Positions 1-5,266 of a stretch of DNA of 5,461 nucleotides are shown piece after piece. Numbering within the stretch: position 1 is the stretch's first letter; each line of letters starts with the position of its first letter. Made by a program: the position numbers and the translations under genes. The notes under the pieces were generated by a model. It worked only from the letters and a program-made list of their open reading frames with translations. It searched no databases and was not told the DNA's origin. This stretch comes from Halobacteriales archaeon QS_9_70_65 (GTDB lineage: Archaea; Halobacteriota; Halobacteria; Halobacteriales; Haloarculaceae): positions 1 to 5,461 of the forward strand of contig PXSC01000192.1 in NCBI GenBank assembly GCA_003023535.1, written 5' to 3'.

Positions 1-1
1 G

Positions 2-667
2 CTCGTCGACCTCGGGCGGACGGAGTTCGACGCCTGCGTTTCGGTGAAGCCCTCGCAGCTCGGGCTGGACGTCGGGGAATCAGTCTTCCGGGAGAACCTC
101 GGGCGGGTCGTCGACGCCGCCGCCGATCACGACCGTTTCGTCTGGGTCGACATGGAAGACTACACGACGACCGACGCGACGCTGGACGCCTTCGAAACGC
201 AGGTCGAGCGCCACCCCGAGATGGGGCTCTGTCTGCAGGCCAACCTCAGGCGGACGCCCGACGATCTCGAGCGGCTCGCGTCGCTGCCGGGGAAGGTCCG
301 GCTCGTGAAAGGCGCCTACGAGGAGCCGCCGGACGTCGCCTACACCGACAAGACGCGGATCGACGAAGCCTACCGGGAGCTGTTGGAGCAGGCCTTCCGG
401 ACGTTCGACGGCGTGGTCGGTGTCGGGAGCCACGACCCGGAGATGCTCGGGCTGGCGGCCGACCTCCAGGAGGAGTACGGCACCGACTACGAGGTCCAGA
501 TGCTGATGGGCGTCCGCGAGGACACCCAGCGGGAACTGGCGGCCGACGGGGTCCCGGTCTACCAGTACGCGCCGTACGGGACGCGGTGGCTGTCGTACTT
601 CTACCGCCGGGTGATGGAGCGGAAGGAGAACGCGCTCTTCGCGCTGCGAGCGGTCGTCAACGGGTAG
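2..667 (+). CDS. Proline dehydrogenase, 3' part (5' end outside window)
   Basis: FAD-dependent oxidation of L-proline to delta-1-pyrroline-5-carboxylate, the first step of proline catabolism to glutamate. The reading frame is already open at base 2, so the gene starts upstream; the GTG at 44 lies inside a conserved block (VSVKPSQLG) and is not the true start. About 221 residues are visible; monofunctional enzymes of this family are usually around 280-310, so most of the beta/alpha barrel is present. Family marks in order: the Lys of VSVKPS, the acidic strand VWVDMED, QANLRRT, the strand RLVKGAY, QMLMGV, VYQYAPYG, and the C-terminal YFYRRVMERKEN, whose Arg pair matches the substrate-carboxylate-binding Arg pair of PutA-type enzymes. 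The TAG stop lies 7 bases from the stop of the convergent membrane-protein gene. No P5C dehydrogenase gene is visible here. The family call is firm; a bifunctional PutA is ruled out because the protein ends straight after the PRODH domain. Confidence 0.93.
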   Translation, partial: LVDLGRTEFDACVSVKPSQLGLDVGESVFRENLGRVVDAAADHDRFVWVDMEDYTTTDATLDAFETQVERHPEMGLCLQANLRRTPDDLERLASLPGKVRLVKGAYEEPPDVAYTDKTRIDEAYRELLEQAFRTFDGVVGVGSHDPEMLGLAADLQEEYGTDYEVQMLMGVREDTQRELAADGVPVYQYAPYGTRWLSYFYRRVMERKENALFALRAVVNG

Positions 668-674
668 TCGAGGG

Positions 675-1364
675 TCAGTCGTCGATCGCCTCGGTCTCGT
701 CGGCCCTGGCGACCGGGCCGCCTTCTGTCACGTCGATGGCGATGCCGGGGTCGGTGTTTTCGCCGAAGCCGGCGCTGAGGATGCGCGTCAACGCGTCCTC
801 GACGTTCTCGTCGACCTCGGTGTAGCGGTCGGATTCGACCTCGACGACGTAGCCGGTCGTGATGTTGGGCGCCGTCGGCATGAAGAGCACGTCGCGGCCG
901 TCGGGGGTCGTCTTGCCGGTCTTGAAGGCGGTCATCCGCATCCCGTCCCATACTTCGAGCTTGACCGGTGTCTGGAGGTCCTCGGGCCCAGAGACGGCGG
1001 TCTCGACGGCCATCTTCGAGGCGTTGTAGACGACGCGGAGCCCCGGCACCTGGTTCATCAGGCCGTCGAGGGCGGTCTCGAGGAGGTCGCCGACCGTGGT
1101 GCGCATCAGGTAGCCGATCGAGAGGACGAGCATCGCGAAAAGGATCAGGACGATCCCGACCCGAAGGGTAACGATTGCCCCGTCGGACAACTCCGAGTTC
1201 AGGATCGGGGTCGACGTGATCGCCTGGTCGGACAACACCATTTCCAGAAACGGGATCGACGCGATCGCCCGGTAGATGACCGCGAGCACGTAGATGACGA
1301 CGAGCAGCGGTACGATGATGATGAGCCCGCTCGCGATGTCGCGTTTCCACGAGGACGGCAGCAT
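675..1364 (-). CDS. DUF502 family membrane protein
   Basis: A 229-residue integral membrane protein of the DUF502 family, which is widespread in bacteria, archaea and plants and has no settled biochemical role. Two membrane helices are plain: residues about 11-33 (GLIIIVPLLVVIYVLAVIY) and 65-87 (VTLRVGIVLILFAMLVLSIG). The roughly 30 residues between them contain polar and acidic residues. Family marks follow: VPGLRVVYNASKMAVETAVSG (about 106-126, given as the segment around YNASK) and the signature FMPTAPNITTGYVVEV (161-176), comparable to the FVPTTPNPTSG block of bacterial members. The soluble C-terminal half ends in an acidic tail, normal for halophiles. The ATG at 1364 puts the N-terminus about ten residues before helix 1, as in relatives. 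It stands alone: convergent with proline dehydrogenase and divergent from the cyclotransferase-like gene. The family is clear; the function is unknown. Confidence 0.88.
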   Translation of the reverse strand: MLPSSWKRDIASGLIIIVPLLVVIYVLAVIYRAIASIPFLEMVLSDQAITSTPILNSELSDGAIVTLRVGIVLILFAMLVLSIGYLMRTTVGDLLETALDGLMNQVPGLRVVYNASKMAVETAVSGPEDLQTPVKLEVWDGMRMTAFKTGKTTPDGRDVLFMPTAPNITTGYVVEVESDRYTEVDENVEDALTRILSAGFGENTDPGIAIDVTEGGPVARADETEAIDD

Positions 1365-1384
1365 TCGTTTACGTCATTTGACTA

Positions 1385-1398
1385 CCCTGTATTCAGGG
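1385..1398 (-). promoter_or_regulatory. Probable promoter box of the DUF502 gene, lying in a small palindrome
   Basis: On the minus strand the sequence is CCCTGAATACAGGG: a perfect 5-base inverted repeat around AATA. Its centre is about 27 bases ahead of the ATG at 1364, where a haloarchaeal TATA element of a leaderless transcript would be. The A/T core is weak compared with a consensus TTTAWA box, so either the promoter is weak or the symmetry is a regulator site laid over it. Position and symmetry are seen; the role is inferred. Confidence 0.35.
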
Positions 1399-1517
1399 CT
1401 TCGACACTCCAGTCGCCAAGGATCCCGCCCCCGGTCAGCGGTCCGTACGACGTCATCCGTGGGCGGCGACACAGTGGTGCCGGTGGCCTTTCCCGGCGGC
1501 GTCGCCTCGAGCCCGGT

Positions 1518-1898
1518 ATGGACGTCTTCGTCTACGGAACGCTCCGGGATCCGGACCGCGCCCGCGAGGTGGTCGGCCACGCCGATTTCGGTCCCGACGC
1601 CCGACTCGTCGGGCTCGGTCGGGTCGAGGCACGCTACCCGACGCTCGCGCCGGGCGGCGAGACCGACGGCCGGGTGCTGCGGCTCCGCGGGGGCGACCTC
1701 GCGGCCCTCGACGCTTACGAGGGCGTCGACCGAGGACTCTACGCCCGCGTCCGGATGCCGGACGGCGACGGCGGCCTGTGGAGCTACGTCGGCGACCCGG
1801 CGGCGCTGGACGCCGGAGTCACGTGGCCGGGCGACGGCCCCTTCCGGGCGCGGGTCGAGCGGTACGTCGACCGACACGACGTCCGCGTCGAGCGGTAG
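1518..1898 (+). CDS. Gamma-glutamylcyclotransferase / AIG2-like family protein
   Basis: A 126-residue cytoplasmic protein of the GGCT-like (AIG2-like) fold. Family members cyclise gamma-glutamyl groups to 5-oxoproline, acting on gamma-glutamyl amines, gamma-glutamyl amino acids or glutathione-type compounds; the substrate here cannot be read from sequence. The N-terminal strand carries the substrate-binding signature VYGTLR (residues 5-10), followed by a conserved Tyr-Pro (40-41) and the block LDAYEGV (64-70), whose Glu68 matches the catalytic glutamate of the family. LYARV (74-78) follows as in relatives. The length is normal for a single domain. Haloarchaea often make gamma-glutamylcysteine rather than glutathione, which would be a plausible metabolic link but is inference. 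The ATG at 1518 sits four residues before the YGT strand, the expected place; no Shine-Dalgarno sequence or strong TATA box is visible, only a weak CCTTTCCC about 27 bases upstream. Confidence 0.85.
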   Translation: MDVFVYGTLRDPDRAREVVGHADFGPDARLVGLGRVEARYPTLAPGGETDGRVLRLRGGDLAALDAYEGVDRGLYARVRMPDGDGGLWSYVGDPAALDAGVTWPGDGPFRARVERYVDRHDVRVER

Positions 1899-2029
1899 CG
1901 AGCAGGCGAAACGGCGAGGTGACGACGGCCCGTGTTCCGCGCTCCCGCCCCGGCGGACCGTCGGCGCTCGTCAACGCATACGGCCGCTGGTCGCGTTCCG
2001 GTATATGAACCCTCGGCGACGGCCGCCGC
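1899..2029. other. Convergent intergenic spacer without a gene
   Basis: This 131-base spacer lies between the ends of the cyclotransferase-like gene (+) and the Cmi4-type gene (-). It holds a TATA-like TATATGAAC at about 2002-2010, but no open frame with halophile-like composition follows it on either strand. No clear T-tract terminator is visible. Confidence 0.5.
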
Positions 2030-2620
2030 TCAGAAGGAGACGTTCGTCTCGGTGCCCTCGGTCGCCCCGTCGAGGCCGTCCTCGGTCACCTCCTCGGTGA
2101 ACCGCGCGCCGGTCTCGGCGCCCGGAACGGCGTCGGCGAACGCGCTGCGGAAGCGCTCGCTGACGCGGCGGGCCCCCGTTTCGGCCTCGACGGCCCGCCG
2201 GTACCGCCGAACCGTCGACTCGGCGACGCCCAGCCGGTCGGCGATTTCCGCCGTCGACCCGTCGGCGAGGTGATCCCGGAGGTCGGCCAGGTCGAAGGGG
2301 TCGGTGTCCGTCTCGCGGACGAGATGGAGATCCATCCGAGCGCGGAACGCCTCCCGCGGCGAGACGTCGAGCGCCGCGGCGATGTCGTCGTCGCCGTCGT
2401 CGTCGTAGAATCGCCTGACGACGGTTGCCAACTCCGTGTCGGACAGCTCCGTCTCGAACTCGTGGTCGGCACGCATCCGCTCGATTATCTCGACGAGACG
2501 CTTCTGCGAGGCACCCTCGTGGGTCAGCGAGCCTCGTGACTCCTCTTGGGTCTCGGTGACGGTGTCCTCGTCGGCGACCTCTCTAAAGATGTCCCGGAGT
2601 TCGTCGGTACGTTCGGTCAC
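2030..2620 (-). CDS. cmi4: Conditioned medium-induced protein 4 (Cmi4)-like, HTH-containing haloarchaeal protein
   Basis: A 196-residue protein matching my memory of the haloarchaea-specific family annotated as conditioned medium-induced protein 4, named for induction by spent medium at high cell density; its molecular role is not established. Marks seen: an N-terminus TERTDELRDIF followed by ADEDTVTETQEESRGSL, the segment LATVVRRFYDDDGDDDIAAA (64-83), MDLHLVRETDTDPFDL (96-111) and a C-terminus ending DATEGTETNVSF-like (here GATEGTETNVSF). Two helix-turn-helix-like segments can be read: residues about 77-98 (DDDIAAALDVSPREAFRAR) and, more clearly, 118-145 (TAEIADRLGVAESTVRRYRR). This suggests a DNA-binding regulator. 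The start chosen is GTG at 2620, because the acidic conserved N-terminus begins there and a TATA-like box sits about 30 bases upstream. The frame is open upstream to 2809, but that stretch is rich in Arg and Cys, unlike a halophile protein. The only close neighbours are a convergent gene and a long gap. Confidence 0.8.
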   Translation of the reverse strand: MTERTDELRDIFREVADEDTVTETQEESRGSLTHEGASQKRLVEIIERMRADHEFETELSDTELATVVRRFYDDDGDDDIAAALDVSPREAFRARMDLHLVRETDTDPFDLADLRDHLADGSTAEIADRLGVAESTVRRYRRAVEAETGARRVSERFRSAFADAVPGAETGARFTEEVTEDGLDGATEGTETNVSF

Positions 2621-2648
2621 GTGGACTCCGGTGTTCGCGTTTTCACCA

Positions 2649-2654
2649 CATAAA
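2649..2654 (-). promoter_or_regulatory. TATA-like box of the Cmi4-type gene
   Basis: TTTATG on the minus strand lies 29-34 bases ahead of the GTG at 2620. This fits a leaderless or nearly leaderless transcript and supports the short start over the one at 2809. Confidence 0.5.
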
Positions 2655-2778
2655 CCCGGCGCCGAACGTCCGCTGGCGTGACCCGTGGGTGGTGCCGTAG
2701 CGACCATCGGGGTGACACATAGCGAGCGGAAGCCCGCCCGTTCGCGGTGGGTGCAAGCGACAGCAGATTGCAATACCC

Positions 2779-2805
2779 TGCGGGGGTCGCTCGCCCGCAA
2801 CCCCC
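2779..2805. repeat. Overlapping alternative hairpins
   Basis: TGCGGG (2779-2784) pairs with CCCGCA (2794-2799), while GGGGGT (2782-2787) pairs with ACCCCC (2800-2805). Both pairings are perfect 6-base stems and cannot form together, because they share bases 2782-2784. If transcribed, this is a two-state RNA element; it could also be chance in G/C-rich DNA. Confidence 0.4.
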
Positions 2806-3030
2806 ACATTTACTCATCGGGCATGGTATCGTGTGACAAGCAAGTCGGGAAACGTGGAGTTGGATGGGTGTCTCCGGCAGCAAAAAGCGAGCCTGCCCGC
2901 ACTTGCCACCGCGACACCGGACTGGAATGGCGGTGAGGTCGATGGCCCGGCCTGCGGCCACCCGAGAGAACACGACGGTGGAACCATTGTGCCGTCTCAT
3001 CGACGGCGCGAGGTTGCCACACTCACGCTG

Positions 3031-3102
3031 GATTGCCGTGGCTGTTTGCCGGGACGGCCGCTCACGGTCGGGCGGTCGATGCGGTATCGACTCGCGGCAA
3101 TC
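3031..3102. repeat. Nested inverted repeats just after the ArsR-type regulator
   Basis: GATTGCCG (3031-3038) and CGGCAATC (3095-3102) form a perfect 8-base outer stem. Inside lies GTCGAT/ATCGAC (3075-3080 and 3086-3091) with a 5-base loop, and a competing GCCGT/ACGGC (3035-3039 and 3054-3058). In the minus-strand transcript the outer arm begins four bases after the regulator's TGA (3107-3109), so this would be a 3'-UTR structure or processing/termination element. No T-tract follows it, which argues against a simple terminator. Confidence 0.45.
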
Positions 3103-3106
3103 AGTA

Positions 3107-3772
3107 TCAGACCGTCAGCCGCCACTCGTCGCCGTCGGACTCGACGACGCCGTGAGCGGCCAGCCCCTCGAGGGCGTCGGCGACGACGTCCGGCGGGGCC
3201 TCGACCCGGCGGCCGAGTTCCTCGGGCGTCGCCGTCCCGGTCGCCAGCCCCCGGAGCAGTTCGCCGTAGAAGCGGCCATCGACGCCCTCGAAGTGGGCGC
3301 TGATGTCGTCGAGCGTCTCGGTCAGCCGGCCCTGGACCCACCGCTGGGCCATCGACAGCTCGTTCTCCAGCCGCTCGAGTCGCCGGAGGTCCGACGCCAG
3401 CGACGAGAGTTCCTTTCTCTCGTCCGCGCGGCCGCCGGCGCGGTCGACGTCGATGGAGACGTACCGGCAGGTAGTGATGTCCAGGTTCCGCGACGCCGAG
3501 TAGGCGCTTTTGGTGCCGAAGTCGTACGGCGAGACGTTGACCTCAAGCCGGAGGTTCCGCGCGATCGAGAAGTACTTCCGGCGGCCGTCGTCGACGCGGG
3601 ACTCGACGAGCCCCGCGTCGTCGAGCCTCTGGAGGTGGTCGATGACCGCCTTCGGGCTGACGCCCAGGTAGTCGCTGATCTCGGTGACATAACAGGGCTT
3701 GTTGGCGAGAAGCCGGAGGATCCGCCGCCGGTTCTCGTTGCCGAGCAGATCGAGGAACGCCGCCGAATCCAT
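3107..3772 (-). CDS. ArsR-family winged-helix regulator, Phr/HSR1-like
   Basis: A 221-residue transcription regulator. Residues 3-77 form an ArsR-type winged helix: FLDLLGNENRRRILRLLANK, then the helix-turn-helix YVTEISDYLGVSPKAVIDHL (28-47), and the wing GLVESRVDDGRRKYFSI. The phrase continuing into RNLRLEVNVSPYDFG closely resembles the archaeal heat-shock repressor family (Phr of Pyrococcus, HSR1 of Archaeoglobus), which binds palindromes near the transcription start of its own and chaperone genes. Residues about 115-155 are strongly helical and acidic/basic (SSLASDLRRLERLENELS) and could be a dimer coiled coil. Residues 168-221 (FYGELLRGLATGTATPEELG to DEWRLTV) read like a second, degenerate winged helix. 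The ATG at 3772 fits family N-termini. Ahead of it lie a T-tract at -25 to -30 and a 15-base palindrome at -10 to -24, the arrangement expected for autorepression. Regulator class is firm; the heat-shock role is inference. Confidence 0.85.
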   Translation of the reverse strand: MDSAAFLDLLGNENRRRILRLLANKPCYVTEISDYLGVSPKAVIDHLQRLDDAGLVESRVDDGRRKYFSIARNLRLEVNVSPYDFGTKSAYSASRNLDITTCRYVSIDVDRAGGRADERKELSSLASDLRRLERLENELSMAQRWVQGRLTETLDDISAHFEGVDGRFYGELLRGLATGTATPEELGRRVEAPPDVVADALEGLAAHGVVESDGDEWRLTV

Positions 3773-3781
3773 CGAGCCGAA

Positions 3782-3796
3782 CTTCGCGCCGCGAAG
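3782..3796 (-). promoter_or_regulatory. Candidate operator of the ArsR-type regulator
   Basis: CTTCGCG (3782-3788) and CGCGAAG (3790-3796) are perfect 7-base arms around a single base. With the ATG at 3772 as +1 of a leaderless transcript, the palindrome covers -10 to -24, between the TATA region and the start, where archaeal repressors block polymerase. The symmetry is seen; binding by the adjacent regulator is inferred. Confidence 0.5.
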
Positions 3797-3802
3797 AAAA
3801 AA
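3797..3802 (-). promoter_or_regulatory. T-tract: promoter element of the regulator and possible terminator of the secreted-protein gene
   Basis: Six consecutive T on the minus strand lie 25-30 bases ahead of the regulator's ATG, the TATA position for a leaderless gene. They also lie about 21-26 bases past the TAG stop of the upstream secreted-protein gene (3823-3825). Archaeal RNA polymerase terminates at T-runs, so one short sequence may end one transcript and begin the next. The 50-base spacing would otherwise suggest an operon. Confidence 0.45.
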
Positions 3803-3822
3803 GGGTGACGCGAACCGGTCGG

Positions 3823-4785
3823 CTAACGCGCCCGCTCGTCGTTGCCGTCGTCGCCGGCGCCGCCGCCCGCTTCGTCGTCGCTGTCGTCGCCATCGTCGCC
3901 GGCGTCGCCGTCGCCGGCGTCGCCGTTGCCGCCGCCCGCTTCGCCGTTGCCGCCTGCCTCGTTGTTGCCACCGCCCGCTTCGCCGTTACCGCCGCCTGCG
4001 TCGTCACTTCCCCCACCCGCGTTTCTCGCGCCGTTACCGTTGCTGCCCCCGCTCGCGTCGTTCCCGTCGTCGGAGCGGTTGTCGTTTCCCGATCCGTCCG
4101 CGGGACGATCGTCGTCCGTCCCGTTTCGGTCGTCGGAGGCGGTCCCGTTGCCCGGCGGGTCGCCGGAAGCCGACCCATTGGCCGCCGGCGTCTCGCCGTC
4201 CCGGCCGGGCGAGTTCGAGCCGTTCGTTCCGGCGCCCGAACCGGGGACATCGTCCGGTGGCCCGGCGTCGGCGGGCGCGCCGATGCCGCCGGCGACCTCG
4301 GGGGCCGCGCTGCGCCGGATGTCGGCGGCGTCGTCCCGTATCGCCGCCATGCCGGGGACGTCGATGCCCGCGGCCTCGGCGGCACGCTCCGTCCGCTCGA
4401 CCGACGCCGCCAGCTCGGCGGCGCCGACGGCGACCTCGGCCGCGATGGCCCGTCGTTCGACGGCCCCGCCGTCGTCGAACTCCTGCTGGCGCGCCTCGAG
4501 GCGGCGCTCCCGCGCCTCGAGCGTCTCGCGTCGCTGTTCGGCGAGCCGGCGGCGCTCCTCCGGGTCGTCGGTCCGGTTCCACGCCGCGACGAACACGCCG
4601 TCGTCGACTTCGCTGGCCGCCTCGGCGCTGCTGGCCTGCATGAACGACGACACCGACGCGCCGAGGCTGACGTTCTCGCCGGCCCCGTCGGCCTGCGCCG
4701 TCGACCCCGTCGCGCCGCCGGCCGCGGCGGCCCCCAACAGCAGGACCGCCGCGACGACTCCGACCACGACAGCGATTCGTTTCAT
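3823..4785 (-). CDS. Secreted acidic low-complexity glycoprotein-like protein, function unknown
   Basis: A 320-residue protein I cannot assign to a characterised family, although the segment SSFMQASSAEAASEVDDGVF resembles uncharacterised secreted haloarchaeal proteins. Residues 1-33 are a Sec-type signal peptide: MKR, a hydrophobic core (IAVVVGVVAAVLLLGAAAA), then a small-residue region with likely cleavage near GSTAQA. There is no lipobox Cys. Residues 75-105 (EERRRLAEQRRETLEARERR and on) are charged and helical, probably coiled coil, and the helical region runs on to about 160. From about 165 the chain is disordered and rich in Gly, Asn, Asp, Ser and Pro, with a seven-residue tandem repeat at 256-289. 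Seven N-X-S/T sequons are visible (Asn 38, 70, 188, 203, 213, 221, 236), fitting a surface-exposed glycoprotein. No C-terminal anchor or PGF-CTERM is present. The start at 4785 is preferred over the ATG at 4800 because the promoter box is exactly 27 bases ahead and MKR directly precedes the hydrophobic core. Confidence 0.75.
   Translation of the reverse strand: MKRIAVVVGVVAAVLLLGAAAAGGATGSTAQADGAGENVSLGASVSSFMQASSAEAASEVDDGVFVAAWNRTDDPEERRRLAEQRRETLEARERRLEARQQEFDDGGAVERRAIAAEVAVGAAELAASVERTERAAEAAGIDVPGMAAIRDDAADIRRSAAPEVAGGIGAPADAGPPDDVPGSGAGTNGSNSPGRDGETPAANGSASGDPPGNGTASDDRNGTDDDRPADGSGNDNRSDDGNDASGGSNGNGARNAGGGSDDAGGGNGEAGGGNNEAGGNGEAGGGNGDAGDGDAGDDGDDSDDEAGGGAGDDGNDERAR
3919..4020 (-). 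repeat. Tandem 21-base repeat coding for A-G-G-G-x-x-[D/E]
   Basis: Residues 256-289 of the secreted protein read as units AGGGSDD, AGGGNGE, AGGGNNE, AGGNGE (one residue short) and AGGGNGD, followed by decaying AGDGD and AGDDG. At DNA level this is an imperfect 21-base minisatellite. It probably forms a flexible, hydrophilic, acidic tail; copy number may vary between strains. Confidence 0.7.
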
Positions 4786-4807
4786 TACCCGACCGTGCAC
4801 CCTTCAT

Positions 4808-4816
4808 GGATAAAAA
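4808..4816 (-). promoter_or_regulatory. TATA-like box of the secreted-protein gene
   Basis: TTTTTATCC on the minus strand is centred at 4812, 27 bases ahead of the ATG at 4785. That is the classic spacing for a leaderless haloarchaeal transcript, and it supports the chosen start. The A/T run stands out sharply in this G/C-rich surrounding. Confidence 0.6.
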
Positions 4817-4925
4817 CCCGCCTTCCGTTCTCACCGTTCATCCCGCCGACTCGAAGCCGCAGCGAAGCGCAGAGAGTTCATCGAGCGAGGAGAACGCCCC
4901 AGCGCCGCTCGCGGTGCGGCGCGGC

Positions 4926-5266
4926 ATGTTCGAACGGTTCTCGAGCGGTTGCCACCTGGGACGACTCTACGTCGAGCCACACGAGAGCGAGCGGGCGGCG
5001 ATGCAGCGGGCCGAACACGAACGCGTCGGCGAGCAGTTATACGACGACGCCGACGGCCCGGAGCCGCTCGTGATGAAGGTCGGCTCGACGCACCCCCGGT
5101 CCACGGCGCCGAGGGCGTTCCCGGGCGGACGCTCGCGCCGCCGGCGTCCGTCCTGGCGGCGGCGGGCGTCGAGACCCCGCCGGCGCTCGACGAGGTGCTG
5201 CTGGCGAAGACCGACCGGGGCGCCCGGCTGCTCGACCTCGGCTCGGTCGACCCCGCGGGATTTTAG
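4926..5266 (+). pseudogene. DUF5802-type haloarchaeal gene, interrupted by a one-base frameshift
   Basis: The gene starts at ATG 4926 with MFERFSSGCHLGRLYVEPHE, followed by MQRAEHERVGEQLYDDAD and PLVMKVGSTH, all typical of the small haloarchaeal proteins I know as DUF5802 (function unknown). The frame then runs into an Arg-rich non-family sequence. The family continues in another frame from about 5099: VHGAEGVPGRTLAPPASVL, PPALDEVLLAKTDRGARLLD, ending at the TAG at 5264-5266. Adding one C to the five-C run at 5093-5097 would join the halves as STHPPVHGAEG and give 113 residues, the normal family length. Both halves keep good family resemblance and halophile codon use, so the break is recent or is a sequencing/assembly error; a true pseudogene is possible. 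It is divergent from the secreted-protein gene across 140 bases, and no strong promoter box was seen ahead of it. Confidence 0.82.

Larger units (their letters stand above)
2621..3106. other. 486-base gap with no convincing gene
   Basis: This is the longest non-coding stretch in the window, with less G+C and more mixed composition than its flanks. Open frames cross it on both strands, but none has the acidic composition of a haloarchaeal protein and none matches a family I know. Contents that can be named: the Cmi4 TATA box (2649-2654), an ATTGCAAT palindrome (2767-2774), a pair of overlapping alternative hairpins (2779-2805), a TTTACT box (2809-2814), and a nested inverted-repeat structure (3031-3102) right after the stop of the ArsR-type regulator. 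No tRNA (no T-loop or acceptor pattern), SRP RNA or RNase P RNA signature was found. It could hold a small RNA, a long regulatory region for Cmi4, or a decayed gene. Confidence 0.6.

Noticed and set aside
601..1350. A 249-residue reverse frame overlapping the DUF502 gene
   Set aside because: It is an Arg-rich shadow of the DUF502 frame with no hydrophobic or family pattern.
1294..2100. A 268-residue forward open frame across the DUF502 start, the cyclotransferase-like gene and the spacer
   Set aside because: It is Arg/Ser/Thr-rich without an acidic halophile composition and overlaps a clearly recognised gene in another frame.
2621..2809. A 63-residue N-terminal extension of the Cmi4-type protein (ATG at 2809)
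   Set aside because: The extension is basic and Cys-containing, unlike the acidic rest, and the TATA-like box at 2649-2654 lies inside it, so the GTG at 2620 is the better start.
2833..3303. Forward frame from GTG 2833, about 24 bases after a TTTACT box, with ACGH and CRGC motifs
   Set aside because: After about 80 residues it becomes an Arg-rich antisense of the regulator gene, and the first part has no recognisable family; a promoter is possible but a protein is not supported.
4786..4800. Upstream ATG giving MHGRV ahead of the secreted protein
   Set aside because: The promoter box at 4808-4816 is too close to 4800 and exactly right for 4785; MKR straight before the hydrophobic core is also the usual signal-peptide form.
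3805..5073. A 422-residue forward open frame antisense to the secreted-protein gene, running over its promoter
   Set aside because: It is rich in Arg, Val and Ala, mirrors the repetitive acidic coding strand, matches no family, and conflicts with a gene that has a signal peptide and a well-placed promoter.
5099..5266. Treating the second half of the DUF5802-type gene as a separate gene starting at 4949
   Set aside because: The first 50 residues of that frame are Arg-rich shadow sequence; only the part after the C-run resembles the family, so it is the tail of the gene that begins at 4926.
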